A DNA stretch of 64,000 nucleotides from Algoriphagus yeomjeoni (GTDB taxonomy: Bacteria; Bacteroidota; Bacteroidia; Cytophagales; Cyclobacteriaceae). The notes beneath the pieces were generated by a model that had not been told where the DNA came from, did not search any database, and was given only the letters and a program-made list of their open reading frames with translations. The position numbers and the translations under genes are program-made. Shown in pieces: positions 17,213 through 26,585 of the stretch. The DNA lies in NCBI RefSeq assembly GCF_003259505.1, contig NZ_QLLK01000003.1, positions 310,001-374,000 on the forward strand, read 5' to 3'. Positions within the stretch are counted from its first letter, which is position 1. Each line of letters starts with the position of its first letter.

Positions 17213-18700
17213 ATGAAAAAATATATAAGATATATAATGTATGTGTTGCCATTGTTCGCATTGGCAGCATGCATGGAGGAATATACATTAGATGATATCC
17301 CTCCAACAGCAGAAGAGGCGGGCTTCAGTTTTCAGTCCACTGAGCAAAGTGACAACATCCTAAGATTTACTGCGGATAATGACTTTTTCCTCATGAATTG
17401 GGATTTAGGAAATGGAAGTTCAGGTACTGGTAAGACTGTAACTGGGACTTACCCGACCGCTGGAACTTACAAGGTAACCTTGACAGTCTTCAATAAAGGC
17501 GGGAGTGTCAGTGCGAGTAGAGAAATTGTTATTGCTCAGACGGACCCTCTTTTACTGGATACCCCTCTTTTCAATAACTTGACTGGCGGTGCAGATGCAG
17601 TAGAAGGTAAAACTTGGCAGGTAGATGCTACCAGAGTGGGACACTTTGGAGTTGGGCCAAACCCATCTTCCGCAGCTGGGGATTTCCCGGAGTGGTACCA
17701 AGCGCAGCCAAATGAAAAGGCTGGTTCTGGAATGTATACCGACCGCTATACTTTCTTCTTGGACAGTTTTAACTTTAATATGGAAACAAACGGCTTCGTG
17801 TATTTAAATGCAGCCCAAGGTTCTAATTTCCCTGGGGCTTTTGATCCTGGTGTTGGTGATCTTTCTGCACCTTATGAAGCTCCTGATGGACTGAAGTGGA
17901 GTATATCAGAGCCAGAAGGCGGCTATCCGGAATTGACCATTTCTCAAGGTGGCTTTTTGGGGTATTTTGCTGGAGGGCGAACTTATCAACTCATAACTAT
18001 AGAAGAAAATGAGATCTTGTTGAGGTTTGTGGATCAGGCTAACACCGGTTTGGCATGGTATGTCCGTTTGATTCCAGAAGGGTTTGTGCCGGATGAAGAG
18101 ACACCAGACCCAGAACCAGAGCCTGAGCCATCAGGAGATTTTACGCTTGATAATTTAATCGGTGATGGTACAAAAGCCTGGAAGTTAAAACCTGCGGCAG
18201 GCTCTTTTGGAGTAGGTCCAAGAGCGGGAAGTGATGAGTTTTTCCCTAATGGGACAGATATTTCAGGTGACAGAGCCTGTTTGTTCAACGACCTATTTAT
18301 CTTCAACCAAGATGGTACCTATTCCTACGATCCTCAAGGCGATATTTTCGCAGAACTATACATGGGGGTAGAGGATGAAGGTTGCCAGTCGGTGGATAAT
18401 CTAGCCGATACGCCTGGTGCTGCTTGGGGAGCTGGTTCTCACTCATTTAGCTTTACAGAAGGGACAGATTCTTCCAATGCGCAAATCACTGTAACAGGGA
18501 CAGGGGCCTTTTTGGTCCTGCCAAAAGCCTTCAATGGTGGAGAATATAGTGCCGGACCGCCGGATGCGGATAAATCTGTCACTTATGATGTCATAGGTTA
18601 TTCAAACGAAGAAGGAGTGGAGGAATTGACCATTACCATCGATGTGTCTGGTACAGGTGCTGTATACTGGACATTTGTTCTAACTCCAGACACTAACTAA
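17213..18700 (+). CDS. PKD-domain surface lipoprotein, putative glycan-binding protein
   Basis: The N-terminus is a lipoprotein signal (LPLFALAACMEE, Cys20). Residues about 45-108 form a PKD-like domain (WDLGNGSSGTGKTVTGTYPT). Two weakly similar beta-rich modules follow, about residues 130-290 and 315-495; both start with a tryptophan-containing strand and FGVGP (WQVDATRVGHFGVGP; WKLKPAAGSFGVGP). An acidic proline linker (DPEPEPEP) separates them. In SusCD operons the gene after susD often encodes a surface glycan-binding protein, so this is the likely role. The GH16 gene starts 2 bp after its stop. Binding specificity is inferred only. Confidence 0.8.
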   Translation: MKKYIRYIMYVLPLFALAACMEEYTLDDIPPTAEEAGFSFQSTEQSDNILRFTADNDFFLMNWDLGNGSSGTGKTVTGTYPTAGTYKVTLTVFNKGGSVSASREIVIAQTDPLLLDTPLFNNLTGGADAVEGKTWQVDATRVGHFGVGPNPSSAAGDFPEWYQAQPNEKAGSGMYTDRYTFFLDSFNFNMETNGFVYLNAAQGSNFPGAFDPGVGDLSAPYEAPDGLKWSISEPEGGYPELTISQGGFLGYFAGGRTYQLITIEENEILLRFVDQANTGLAWYVRLIPEGFVPDEETPDPEPEPEPSGDFTLDNLIGDGTKAWKLKPAAGSFGVGPRAGSDEFFPNGTDISGDRACLFNDLFIFNQDGTYSYDPQGDIFAELYMGVEDEGCQSVDNLADTPGAAWGAGSHSFSFTEGTDSSNAQITVTGTGAFLVLPKAFNGGEYSAGPPDADKSVTYDVIGYSNEEGVEELTITIDVSGTGAVYWTFVLTPDTN

Positions 18701-18702
18701 AA

Positions 18703-19833
18703 ATGTTGATGCTAACTAAAATTCATAACACACTCTTTTATTTATTCATGCTTATGGCAGCATCTTCCTGTAATCAGGAGGATGCTGATCAGCAAATTTT
18801 GCTTCCAAGTAATTTGGAAGTACTTGTTGAGATGGGCGATAATGGGATAGTAAATGTGAATTTTTCTGCAGATAAAGCTAATTTCTATCGTGTTGGGTTT
18901 GGGGTAAATAATCAGCTTCCAGAGCTTGTGACGGGTAATCAAGTGTCCTATCGCTACACGTCCGTAGGAGAATATACGATTACCGTTCAAGCGCATAGCA
19001 CTGAGGATGATTTTATAAAAAAGGAAGAAAAAGTACTCATTACAGATCAGGTGCTTGGCATTGGATTGCCTACAACCGGTTTTGAGTCTCCTTTGGAGTA
19101 TGACGGGTATACATTGACTTGGAATGATGAGTTTAATGGTACATCACTTTCTTCAGATTGGGTATATGATTTGGGAGATGGATGTCCGGGTGTATGTGGT
19201 TGGGGCAATAATGAATTGCAGTTTTATCGCAGGGAAAATGCAGAAGTGAAGGATGGTCGATTGATCATTACTGCTAGACAGGAAGCGATGGGGGGCAAGA
19301 ACTATACCTCATCAAGAATCAAAACTCAGGGTAAACAGGAATTTCTATTTGGAAGGATTGACATTCGTGCAGCTGTTCCAAAAGGTCAGGGAATATGGCC
19401 TGCTCTATGGATGTTAGGCGCCAATATTTCAGAAGTTAGCTGGCCAGCTAGTGGAGAGATTGATATCATGGAGATGATTGGAGGAGAGGCAAGTGGAAGA
19501 GACAATACGGTTCATGGCACGCTCCATTGGCAAAACAACGGAGATTATGCCTACCAAGGAGGTTCTAAGACTCTTGCTGATGGCAAGAAGTATGCGGATA
19601 ATTTCCATGTCTATTCTATCATCTGGGATGAAAAAAGTATTGCGTGGCTTATCGATGATGAGGAATTTCATCGAATGGATATCTCTTCTTCTACCATGGA
19701 CGAATTCAGAAAGCCATTCTTCATTCTGATCAATTTGGCGGTAGGAGGTAATTGGCCAGGTAGCCCTGATAATTCTACCATCTTTCCCCAACAATTTGCG
19801 GTGGATTATGTTAGAGTTTTCGAGAAGGAATAA
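18703..19833 (+). CDS. Glycoside hydrolase family 16, laminarinase-like lipoprotein
   Basis: A lipoprotein signal ends at Cys23 (AASSC). Residues about 35-113 form an immunoglobulin/PKD-like domain. Residues about 133-376 are a GH16 jelly roll. The catalytic signature GEIDIMEM places the nucleophile at E252, the assisting aspartate at D254 and the acid/base at E257. NNELQFYRRENA and WPALWMLG are typical of bacterial beta-1,3-glucanases of this family. It probably cuts laminarin-like beta-1,3-glucan at the cell surface and supplies SusC. It is the last gene of the operon, with a strong terminator 30 bp after the stop. Confidence 0.92.
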   Translation: MLMLTKIHNTLFYLFMLMAASSCNQEDADQQILLPSNLEVLVEMGDNGIVNVNFSADKANFYRVGFGVNNQLPELVTGNQVSYRYTSVGEYTITVQAHSTEDDFIKKEEKVLITDQVLGIGLPTTGFESPLEYDGYTLTWNDEFNGTSLSSDWVYDLGDGCPGVCGWGNNELQFYRRENAEVKDGRLIITARQEAMGGKNYTSSRIKTQGKQEFLFGRIDIRAAVPKGQGIWPALWMLGANISEVSWPASGEIDIMEMIGGEASGRDNTVHGTLHWQNNGDYAYQGGSKTLADGKKYADNFHVYSIIWDEKSIAWLIDDEEFHRMDISSSTMDEFRKPFFILINLAVGGNWPGSPDNSTIFPQQFAVDYVRVFEKE

Positions 19834-19863
19834 AATGTAAGGGGTTTAAGGTAAATTTTGGAA

Positions 19864-19894
19864 AAGCTGCTTTCAATTGGAAGCAGCTTTTTTT
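19864..19894 (+). terminator. Rho-independent terminator of the polysaccharide utilisation operon
   Basis: Perfect 9-bp stem AAGCTGCTT / AAGCAGCTT with an 8-nt loop, followed by a T run, 30 bp after the GH16 stop codon. Confidence 0.9.
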
Positions 19895-20082
19895 AGTTTA
19901 ATCTGCTTGGAAATGAATCAGAGTCCCATGGTCTGGTGAAGCTCATAGGGTGTTTTGATATTTTAGAAAAAAAAGGAATCCTTTTAACAGAAAGGTCGTT
20001 TTATGATTTCGATGATTTGATTGCTTACCAAGCGGTAGCAGATAGGAAAATCATTAGTTTTGCAGCACCTAATCACCACTAC

Positions 20083-20541
20083 ATGTTTTTGGAAATAATT
20101 ATCGCCATGCTTTGGAGCATTTCTCCATTTGGAGAGGCGAAACTAGGTATCCCTTATGCGTTGCTAAATGATATAAATATCTATTTAGCTTTTGCGCTTT
20201 GCTTTGTTGCTAATGTGCTGGTATTCCCCGTTATGTCTTTCTTTTTGGACGTAGTCAATCGTTATTTCTTGAGATGGTATCATTATAAAAAGGCAGCAAT
20301 TTTTGTCGGGCGTAGAGCAAAAGCGGGTGCTGGCAAAAATGTCCAAAAATATGGATTTTGGGGTCTTATGTTTTTTGTATTGCTTCCAATTCCGGGTACA
20401 GGCGTCTATGCCGGTACTATAGCAGGATACCTTTTCGGTATGAACAAGAAAAAGGCTTTTTTGGCAAATACCATCGGGATTTTTATCTCCTGTGTCATTG
20501 TATGGGTGACAACTGTAATCGCTATGGGAGGATTTAATTAA
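20083..20541 (+). CDS. Small multidrug export family membrane protein
   Basis: Three to four hydrophobic helices and the motifs GIPYALLNDI, FFLDVVNRYF and LLPIPGTGVYAGTIAGYLFGM fit the COG2426 'small multidrug export' family of DedA-like inner-membrane proteins. The frame is open back to a GTG at 19936, but those 49 residues are not membrane-like. I chose the ATG at 20083 because it directly precedes the first helix and gives 152 residues, the usual size. The transport function is only a family label. It is monocistronic. Confidence 0.8.
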   Translation: MFLEIIIAMLWSISPFGEAKLGIPYALLNDINIYLAFALCFVANVLVFPVMSFFLDVVNRYFLRWYHYKKAAIFVGRRAKAGAGKNVQKYGFWGLMFFVLLPIPGTGVYAGTIAGYLFGMNKKKAFLANTIGIFISCVIVWVTTVIAMGGFN

Positions 20542-20567
20542 TTTTTCAAATTATCAAATAAAAGCAA

Positions 20568-20624
20568 GCGTAGTTGATCACAACGTAAGCACTAGAAAAT
20601 CTCAGGTGGATGAAATGACTACGC
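20568..20624. repeat. 57-bp element with 7-bp terminal inverted repeats
   Basis: GCGTAGT and ACTACGC are exact inverted repeats bounding a segment that contains GATGAAATGACTAC. It is related to the 48-bp element at 6695 and the dispersed GAACGATYTGACTAC family. Confidence 0.6.
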
Positions 20625-20660
20625 CTAGCTAGACTTCATAGCTTTTTGAAATGGAATAGT

Positions 20661-22109
20661 TCAATCACTTCTTTTTATGTATTTCGAGATGCAATGGACT
20701 ACACCCTGCCTTTTGGCAAAGCTGTTGAAATCCCCTAATTGATGAACAGTAAAGTCTAAGCCTTCCCACATTGCTTTCATATGCTCATCCAGCACTTTTA
20801 ATTCGGTATATTCTCCATGCCCAAAAGTGGGTAAATACACATGCTTGCCATAGTTCTTGCTGTTTTCCACCAAGCAGTTGTTGCAAGTGATATGATGCCA
20901 GTTTCTGACATCGGCTACGTCATTTTCCCGAGCTCCTAAACTGAGTAAATCCTTCATCAGACTATTGACGTCCTGATCTTCTGGGTTCTGCAATGCAAGG
21001 TTTTGTAGATGCTTGACCGCGATTCTCCTTCCGGTAAACTCAGGGTAGTGAATCAGGGGGTTTCTATGGACAATTACCCCTTGCTTAGCAAAGGATCTGG
21101 CGATCTCATCGTATGCCTCTTGCAAGTTGTGGGCGCGATTTGGTAGGCCCAGCAATTCATTTCCCAATTCTGGTGATCCGACCATGATCTCAAATTGACC
21201 TTTTTTATTTTTGCCAATCAAACTGATAAACATATCCACATGAAAGATCGGTTGATATGGGCCAGTACCTGCACCAACTATATCTAGAATAAATTTGTCT
21301 GCTTCCTGTGTGCCTACATAAGCTGCTAGCGGGATTTTTTTCTTGGTGCCAGCCACAAACATGGGTCTCTTTTTATCTACATAATCATAAAAACTCTGGC
21401 GAACCAAGTCCTCCAGTTTTTGTCCGGGGTTGGACCTCAGGGGCAGGGTTTGATCCTGGATTAGGTTGATGGTGTCTTGATAATAGTCCTTGCCAAGAAT
21501 CCAAAAATCGTCTGCGACCAGGCAATTTCCACCCTGGAAAATCAATGGTGCTTGGCTGGCGTGAAGGGAAGTATATTCTTCTATACTATCGGCGATCAAT
21601 TGATCACCAGAACGAGGGAATTCCCAGGGTTCCATCAGGTAATAGGTATCGTCATGAGCATCTTTCAGTGCTACATAGGCATCCTCAGCCCAATCCGTAA
21701 AATCAACATAATTAGGAATTGGAACCCAAGATATAGACTGAGAATCATGGCCAATGGAAGTAAACCATTTTTCTATTACTGCCCGGTCAGTTTTATAATG
21801 AACGATAATGAAATTGGTGCCTATCCGGAGTTCCTTAATCAAGGATTGATAAGCTAGCGTTCTTTCAGAATCTCCTGAGAAAGGAATAGAAGGAAAAGCA
21901 AACAAAATGGTGTCAATACCACCTTTGTATGAGCTGATTAACTCGGGGATCTGTAATCCGGGTGTTGGTTGGAGTTCTTTGGTCTCGAAGCCCACAGAAC
22001 TGCTAGCTCCTCGTGTCCCCGATTTCTTTAGCTTATCACCAAAGATTCGCATGTCTTTGGGAGCATCGGGGTGTATTGCAAAAAAGATGGATTGGTTAAT
22101 CATATGCAT
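20661..22109 (-). CDS. Pentein-fold (guanidino-modifying enzyme superfamily) protein
   Basis: This 482-residue protein shows the ordered landmarks of the agmatine deiminase/peptidylarginine deiminase fold. These are an acidic TDWAEDAYVAL in place of the W-x-R-D motif, IFQGGNCLVADDFWILG resembling the GGN strand, HVDMFISL for the catalytic H-x-D, and near the C-terminus QGVVHCISKYIKR with the candidate nucleophile cysteine. There is no signal peptide. The usual R-D-x-G-P segment is altered, so classical agmatine deiminase activity is doubtful and the substrate is unknown. It is transcribed alone. Confidence 0.65.
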   Translation of the reverse strand: MHMINQSIFFAIHPDAPKDMRIFGDKLKKSGTRGASSSVGFETKELQPTPGLQIPELISSYKGGIDTILFAFPSIPFSGDSERTLAYQSLIKELRIGTNFIIVHYKTDRAVIEKWFTSIGHDSQSISWVPIPNYVDFTDWAEDAYVALKDAHDDTYYLMEPWEFPRSGDQLIADSIEEYTSLHASQAPLIFQGGNCLVADDFWILGKDYYQDTINLIQDQTLPLRSNPGQKLEDLVRQSFYDYVDKKRPMFVAGTKKKIPLAAYVGTQEADKFILDIVGAGTGPYQPIFHVDMFISLIGKNKKGQFEIMVGSPELGNELLGLPNRAHNLQEAYDEIARSFAKQGVIVHRNPLIHYPEFTGRRIAVKHLQNLALQNPEDQDVNSLMKDLLSLGARENDVADVRNWHHITCNNCLVENSKNYGKHVYLPTFGHGEYTELKVLDEHMKAMWEGLDFTVHQLGDFNSFAKRQGVVHCISKYIKRSD

Positions 22110-22244
22110 TGGATTAGGTATAAAAATAATAGCTGATAAAATTTACTGCCTTTCTTTCAGAATTCAAATTACTGATTGCTAGGGTGGTAGTTGGTATTGG
22201 AGCTGAGTAGGAATAAATATTAGGGCAATTTCTGTTTGTGCGCT

Positions 22245-22277
22245 GTAAAGGATCCTTTTTAAAAAGAAGGATCTTTA
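22245..22277. repeat. Near-perfect palindrome in a 481-bp gene-free stretch
   Basis: GTAAAGGATCCTTTTT pairs with AAAAAGAAGGATCTTTAC with one bulged base (about 12 pairs around a short A/T loop). I see no gene or other signal in the rest of 22110-22590. Confidence 0.5.
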
Positions 22278-22590
22278 CCTTGACTGGAATTATAAAAAAG
22301 CTATAAGTACATCTATATTTCAATGCTTGGAATCCCACCACCTTGGGCAGGTACCCGTGATTGAAGTTGATTTTTGGTAATCCAAAAGAAACTTTTGACT
22401 CGGTGTTTAGTACGAATTCAATTGTCTCTAAAAATGAGATGCGAAATCTTTGATACAATTGGTGCGAGTATATAATTGTATATGATTATATCTCATTCAG
22501 TATTCTATTAAAAACTCAATATTGAAAATAGTCCATTGAGATTATTGCAAAGGATATTCCGATTAGTTTATTTATTACTTACTCCAGTAA

Positions 22591-23220
22591 TTACCTAATT
22601 AAGACAGGGATATAAAACCCTTTAATCTTATTGTCAAAGGTTACCACTCCACGTTGAAATTGAATAATACCATTAGGACTAAACTTACGCGAAATATGTG
22701 CTGGAAGTGTAATAGGGCGGGGTATTTCCAAGGTTTGTATCATCTCCATCTCTGAACCATCATAAGACATTCGCATGAATGTTTTTCCATTTTCGTCTTC
22801 GACTAGGGTTTGTTTAAATTTATAGGTCGAAACAGATTTCCCTTTGGAATCTTCCATAAAATCACCAAAATCTTTATTTCCTTTTTTTGGTCGATTTTTA
22901 TTTTCCAAATATTTTTTCGGCGACATTCCTTTATCAAAGCTGCTTTCGGCCTTGATTCCGTTGACCACCAATCCTGGTCGTCCAGTCTCCCAAGCATTAT
23001 TCATCTTGAACTCAACGTACATGCCTTTTCCCTCTACTTTGTCATTAAGAGACAACTCCAGGCCTGAGTAGTCTATTGAATTTATGGAAAAGTCGAAATC
23101 AACTTCTTCACTAATTTCAGCAGTTATGGTAGGTATAGGAGGAAGAGGCTCTCTAATAAATCCCATCCAACCTAAACTGGATAGAATGATGGCGGTAATA
23201 AAAATCCCAATCTTTTTCAT
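22591..23220 (-). CDS. Hypothetical exported protein
   Basis: The function is not recognised. The 209 residues start with a basic N-terminus and hydrophobic stretch (MKKIGIFITAIILSSLGWMG) that is a signal peptide or anchor. The remainder is hydrophilic, with predicted beta-strand and lysine-rich stretches (MSPKKYLENKNRPKKGNKD). It lies 21 bp after the condensation-like acyltransferase gene on the same strand and is probably cotranscribed with it, the only clue to its role. Confidence 0.65.
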   Translation of the reverse strand: MKKIGIFITAIILSSLGWMGFIREPLPPIPTITAEISEEVDFDFSINSIDYSGLELSLNDKVEGKGMYVEFKMNNAWETGRPGLVVNGIKAESSFDKGMSPKKYLENKNRPKKGNKDFGDFMEDSKGKSVSTYKFKQTLVEDENGKTFMRMSYDGSEMEMIQTLEIPRPITLPAHISRKFSPNGIIQFQRGVVTFDNKIKGFYIPVLIR

Positions 23221-23241
23221 CCCTTTTTAGTTTTCTTCAAT

Positions 23242-24525
23242 TTACGGAACATTCGCAATCTCTTCAAGAGTCTCTTTGATTTCTTTCAAAATTGTTTCTG
23301 CTTGTTGAGCATCCATTTCAGCAGTCAAATAGTTGAAATCTAGGCCGATAGAACCAAACAAAATTTTCCCAAAGGCAGAAAATTCGGGCCCTAAAGGATT
23401 ATTTGAAATAAAGGCATTTACATTATTTAATTGAATAGATCCATACTGAGGTTCTAAATCTAATTTGCCGATAAAGCTGAGTGCCACTAGCCCGAGTCGC
23501 ATATTTTTTAGCTTCAGAACCATCTTGATCACATATTTGCTCATTTTAGACATCATAAATACATCACCTTGCCGACTTGCCTTAACAATTGTTTTGAAAA
23601 TAGTTTTGGCCAATGGAAAGACAGACTGGTTAGGTGCAATTGGTATACTGAATCGTAGCATCGAAATGTAACAACCCAATTCTTGATCAGAAACAGGGGG
23701 ATCCATCGAAGAACGAAGGTCTGCAAAACTGATCATTCTAACCAAACGATTTCCTTTATCAGAATGCCGGTGATGATATACTTTTTGAGCAATGGTCGCC
23801 AAAAGCACACTGTTAAGGCTAAGACCTTCTCGTGCGATTCTGACACTTAATTTTCTGGATACTTCCGGTGACAACCTGAAGCTTAAAATGGCATTGGTTG
23901 ACTTTAAGGGAATCGGTGCGGTCACTCCCTTACTTTTATAGTGCCATTCTTCTTTCATTTGCCTGCCCAAGAAAGCTACTAGCCGTGTAACCAAATTCCA
24001 TTTTTGAAAAGAGGGAGGGAATGTTGAAATTATGCTATGCTCCGAGGGCCTCGGAAGTGATTGCCCCCCTGCAAGGCTAAGTAATTCGTGAAGTAGCAAT
24101 CGTGCTGAAATGCCATCGATGATTGCATGATGAAAACAAACAATCAATTCACATTCAGTTTTTTCAGGACTAGGAAGGTACCAGCATCTCATCAGTGGCC
24201 CAGCTAAGTCAAAGGTTGTGTTCAACGCATCTTCTGTAACACTTCGCCAAGAATTCTTATCAGTTCGACTAATTAAACAAAGTTCTATTGGTGAACTAGC
24301 GATTAATGGTTGGAAGTAGAATGCACCTTTTTTCTTTACTATTCCAGACCGAAGTAATTTGTGTCGAGCTTGCAGTTGTTTCAACGCGTCTTTTAACGAT
24401 TCTGAGTCTGGTCCTGAAGTTAAATGGAGTGCGCATACGACAGCCAAAGGAAATGCTTCATTAGAAAAGGTGAATGCCTGTTCAATTTCGCTAAGGATTC
24501 TTAAGTAGGGTTGCTTAGTGTTCAT
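23242..24525 (-). CDS. Condensation-domain-like acyltransferase
   Basis: The 427 residues carry the HHxxxDG catalytic signature of condensation domains and PapA/alcohol acetyltransferase-type enzymes (FHHAIIDGISARLLLHELL, about residues 131-148). The N-terminal half (DALKQLQARHKLLRSGIV) and C-terminal half (SFADLRSSM) fit the two-lobed chloramphenicol-acetyltransferase fold. No carrier-protein or adenylation domain is attached or nearby, so it acts on free or CoA-linked substrates or serves a distant pathway. The exported hypothetical gene follows 21 bp later, forming an apparent two-gene operon. Confidence 0.8.
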   Translation of the reverse strand: MNTKQPYLRILSEIEQAFTFSNEAFPLAVVCALHLTSGPDSESLKDALKQLQARHKLLRSGIVKKKGAFYFQPLIASSPIELCLISRTDKNSWRSVTEDALNTTFDLAGPLMRCWYLPSPEKTECELIVCFHHAIIDGISARLLLHELLSLAGGQSLPRPSEHSIISTFPPSFQKWNLVTRLVAFLGRQMKEEWHYKSKGVTAPIPLKSTNAILSFRLSPEVSRKLSVRIAREGLSLNSVLLATIAQKVYHHRHSDKGNRLVRMISFADLRSSMDPPVSDQELGCYISMLRFSIPIAPNQSVFPLAKTIFKTIVKASRQGDVFMMSKMSKYVIKMVLKLKNMRLGLVALSFIGKLDLEPQYGSIQLNNVNAFISNNPLGPEFSAFGKILFGSIGLDFNYLTAEMDAQQAETILKEIKETLEEIANVP

Positions 24526-24719
24526 GCATAATCAAAAATAGAAAAACCAGAAGCGTAGTAAAAAATAAATTTTTATTTCTGCTACTGATTTTTATTTCCA
24601 AAAGTTTCAGGTTCCCATTTATTCAATTTTTCACAATTCTTTGAACACTAAAGGTTTTATTAGTTGCATTTAAAAAAAGAGGTGCAATCCTTCGAAGTGA
24701 CCTGTTTTTGGGCAAGGAA

Positions 24720-24893
24720 ATTATAGTGTGATTACAACCTACAATAGGAAGAACGATCTGATTACACCTAAGGGGGGATGGTAGAGTTGGATATTTGATA
24801 AATTGTTTTGTAGAGCCAATTTCAAATTGCATAGGATATTAGGGTATAGTAGCAAAGCCAGTCCAAAGAACGATCTGACTACTCTCAGACGAG
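24720..24893. repeat. Two degenerate copies of the GAACGATCTGACTAC dispersed repeat
   Basis: GAACGATCTGATTACACC (near 24752) and GAACGATCTGACTACTC (near 24867) occur about 115 bp apart. Each is preceded by a TAGTGTGATTACAA- or TATAGTAGCAAA-like left half. The rest of the AT-rich 567-bp gap between the acyltransferase and kinase genes shows no gene I can support. Confidence 0.5.
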
Positions 24894-25092
24894 AAGTTTG
24901 AGTAAAGGACGAGGAAGTAGGGCAAGCAAATTACCCCAACTCTAATCAGAGTTCTGACTAAATAAAAAAGGTAGATATTCTAAGAAGTCTTTCTGCAGGT
25001 ATACTTTTAATTTTTAAGAATTGCATTCATAAAATAAGATTTATGAGCGGATATTGTAATATTGAGTAGGTTCAAATGAATAGCAAAAGTAT

Positions 25093-26481
25093 ATGACTTT
25101 AGATTACCCTTCGATCTTGTTTTTCTTAGCACTGAATAATTTATTCATTATTGCCCTATACATCTATCAGTATTTTTTTCATCACAAGCAATGGTACCTG
25201 CTTTTGGTTGCATTAGGGATTGGCTTTCAAGTGTTTGCCATAGTTATATTTAATTTTAGAGAGGCTTTTCCTCCTTTACTTCCAATACGAATTAGTAATT
25301 TCCTTATGATTTTCAGCTTTCCACTGATTTCGTTTGGTCTTCTATCTTTCGATGGTATCATTAGAAAAAAGCTCCTGTGGGCTTTCACTGCCATTGCTTT
25401 TTTGGTTTTTTTCGGCTCCTTAATTGTCGAAGAAAACAATACAATGCTTAATGTTATTCGAATATCATCTTCTTCAATTTTCTTTGGGATTGGGTCTTAT
25501 TACCTTTTTACCAATACGCATAAGTATAAATCGGCTATACTGATTAGTGGCGTACTTCTTATTTACTCGATATTCCAGCTCATCCGGGCTTTTAATATTT
25601 ACCAATTAGGCCAAACTTATATTTATACGACTAATTCACTGGTTGGCAATTGGTTTTTAATCATATCCCTCTTCGTTATCAGTGGATCTTGCATAGGTTT
25701 TATCATGCTTCTGAAAGAAATAGATCAAAAAACGATTCTTGAAAAGAATATAATAATTGAACATAGTAAACTAAAACTAGAAGAATTAAATCAGACCCAA
25801 AACAAGTTATTTTCTATAATTGCTCACGATTTGAGAAACCCATTTAATAACATCGTAGGCCTTTCAGAACTGCTTAAAGAAAGTGATACTGATAAAGGAC
25901 AAGCCATAGAATATGCTGATCTAATCAATTCTACCGCGAAAAATACCTTGAATTTGCTTGATAATCTGTTGAACTGGGCAAAATCACAAACAGGGGAATT
26001 AAGTTTTACCCCCTCGAAAATCAAACTGACGAAAGTTATTTCTGAAATTATTTGGCTGAAAGAATCACTTGCAAAGGCAAAACACATTTCTTTGACTTAT
26101 TCTCCAACCCGTGATATTGAACTATATACTGATAGAAATATATTGGATACCATTTTACGGAATCTGATTTCGAATGCGATAAAATTCACCAAACAAGGAG
26201 GATATATTATTGTCCTAGCTACTGCTGATGAGCATCAGGTGCAAATTTCTATTTGTGATAATGGAGTAGGGATGAATCAAGAAACGATTCGTAAGATCTT
26301 TGATCCATCTTCTACAATGACATCACTAGGTACAGAAAATGAAGGTGGATCAGGTTTAGGTCTTGTTCTTTGCAGAGAGTTTGTAAAAAGACTTAATGGA
26401 CATCTTTGGGTTGAAAGTGTTGTGGGAAAAGGAAGTAAATTTATTTTTACCCTACCGTTGACTAGTGGTGCAATGGGCTAG
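25093..26481 (+). CDS. Membrane sensor histidine kinase
   Basis: Residues 1 to about 210 contain seven hydrophobic helices without an obvious extracellular domain. The kinase core follows: a dimerisation/phosphoacceptor helix with H245 in SIIAHDLRNPFNNIVG, an N-box (DTILRNLISNAIKFT), a G1 box (ICDNGVGMN) and a G2 box (GGSGLGLVLC). It autophosphorylates on the histidine and would pass phosphate to a response regulator, but none is encoded next to it, so it is an orphan kinase. The seven-helix input suggests sensing of a membrane-soluble or small extracellular ligand, which is inference. Confidence 0.9.
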   Translation: MTLDYPSILFFLALNNLFIIALYIYQYFFHHKQWYLLLVALGIGFQVFAIVIFNFREAFPPLLPIRISNFLMIFSFPLISFGLLSFDGIIRKKLLWAFTAIAFLVFFGSLIVEENNTMLNVIRISSSSIFFGIGSYYLFTNTHKYKSAILISGVLLIYSIFQLIRAFNIYQLGQTYIYTTNSLVGNWFLIISLFVISGSCIGFIMLLKEIDQKTILEKNIIIEHSKLKLEELNQTQNKLFSIIAHDLRNPFNNIVGLSELLKESDTDKGQAIEYADLINSTAKNTLNLLDNLLNWAKSQTGELSFTPSKIKLTKVISEIIWLKESLAKAKHISLTYSPTRDIELYTDRNILDTILRNLISNAIKFTKQGGYIIVLATADEHQVQISICDNGVGMNQETIRKIFDPSSTMTSLGTENEGGSGLGLVLCREFVKRLNGHLWVESVVGKGSKFIFTLPLTSGAMG

Positions 26482-26585
26482 TTTTAGGTATTACCTGCTA
26501 GTAAATGGAGAGTTTCTCTTATACGAGCAATCTGACTACCCGCAGATTGGGTAACTCTTATTTTCAAATTGTCCTTTCTTTCTCA

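Noticed and set aside
19936..20082. GTG start for the small export protein
   Set aside because: It would add 49 non-membrane residues; the ATG at 20083 directly precedes the first helix and gives the usual family length.
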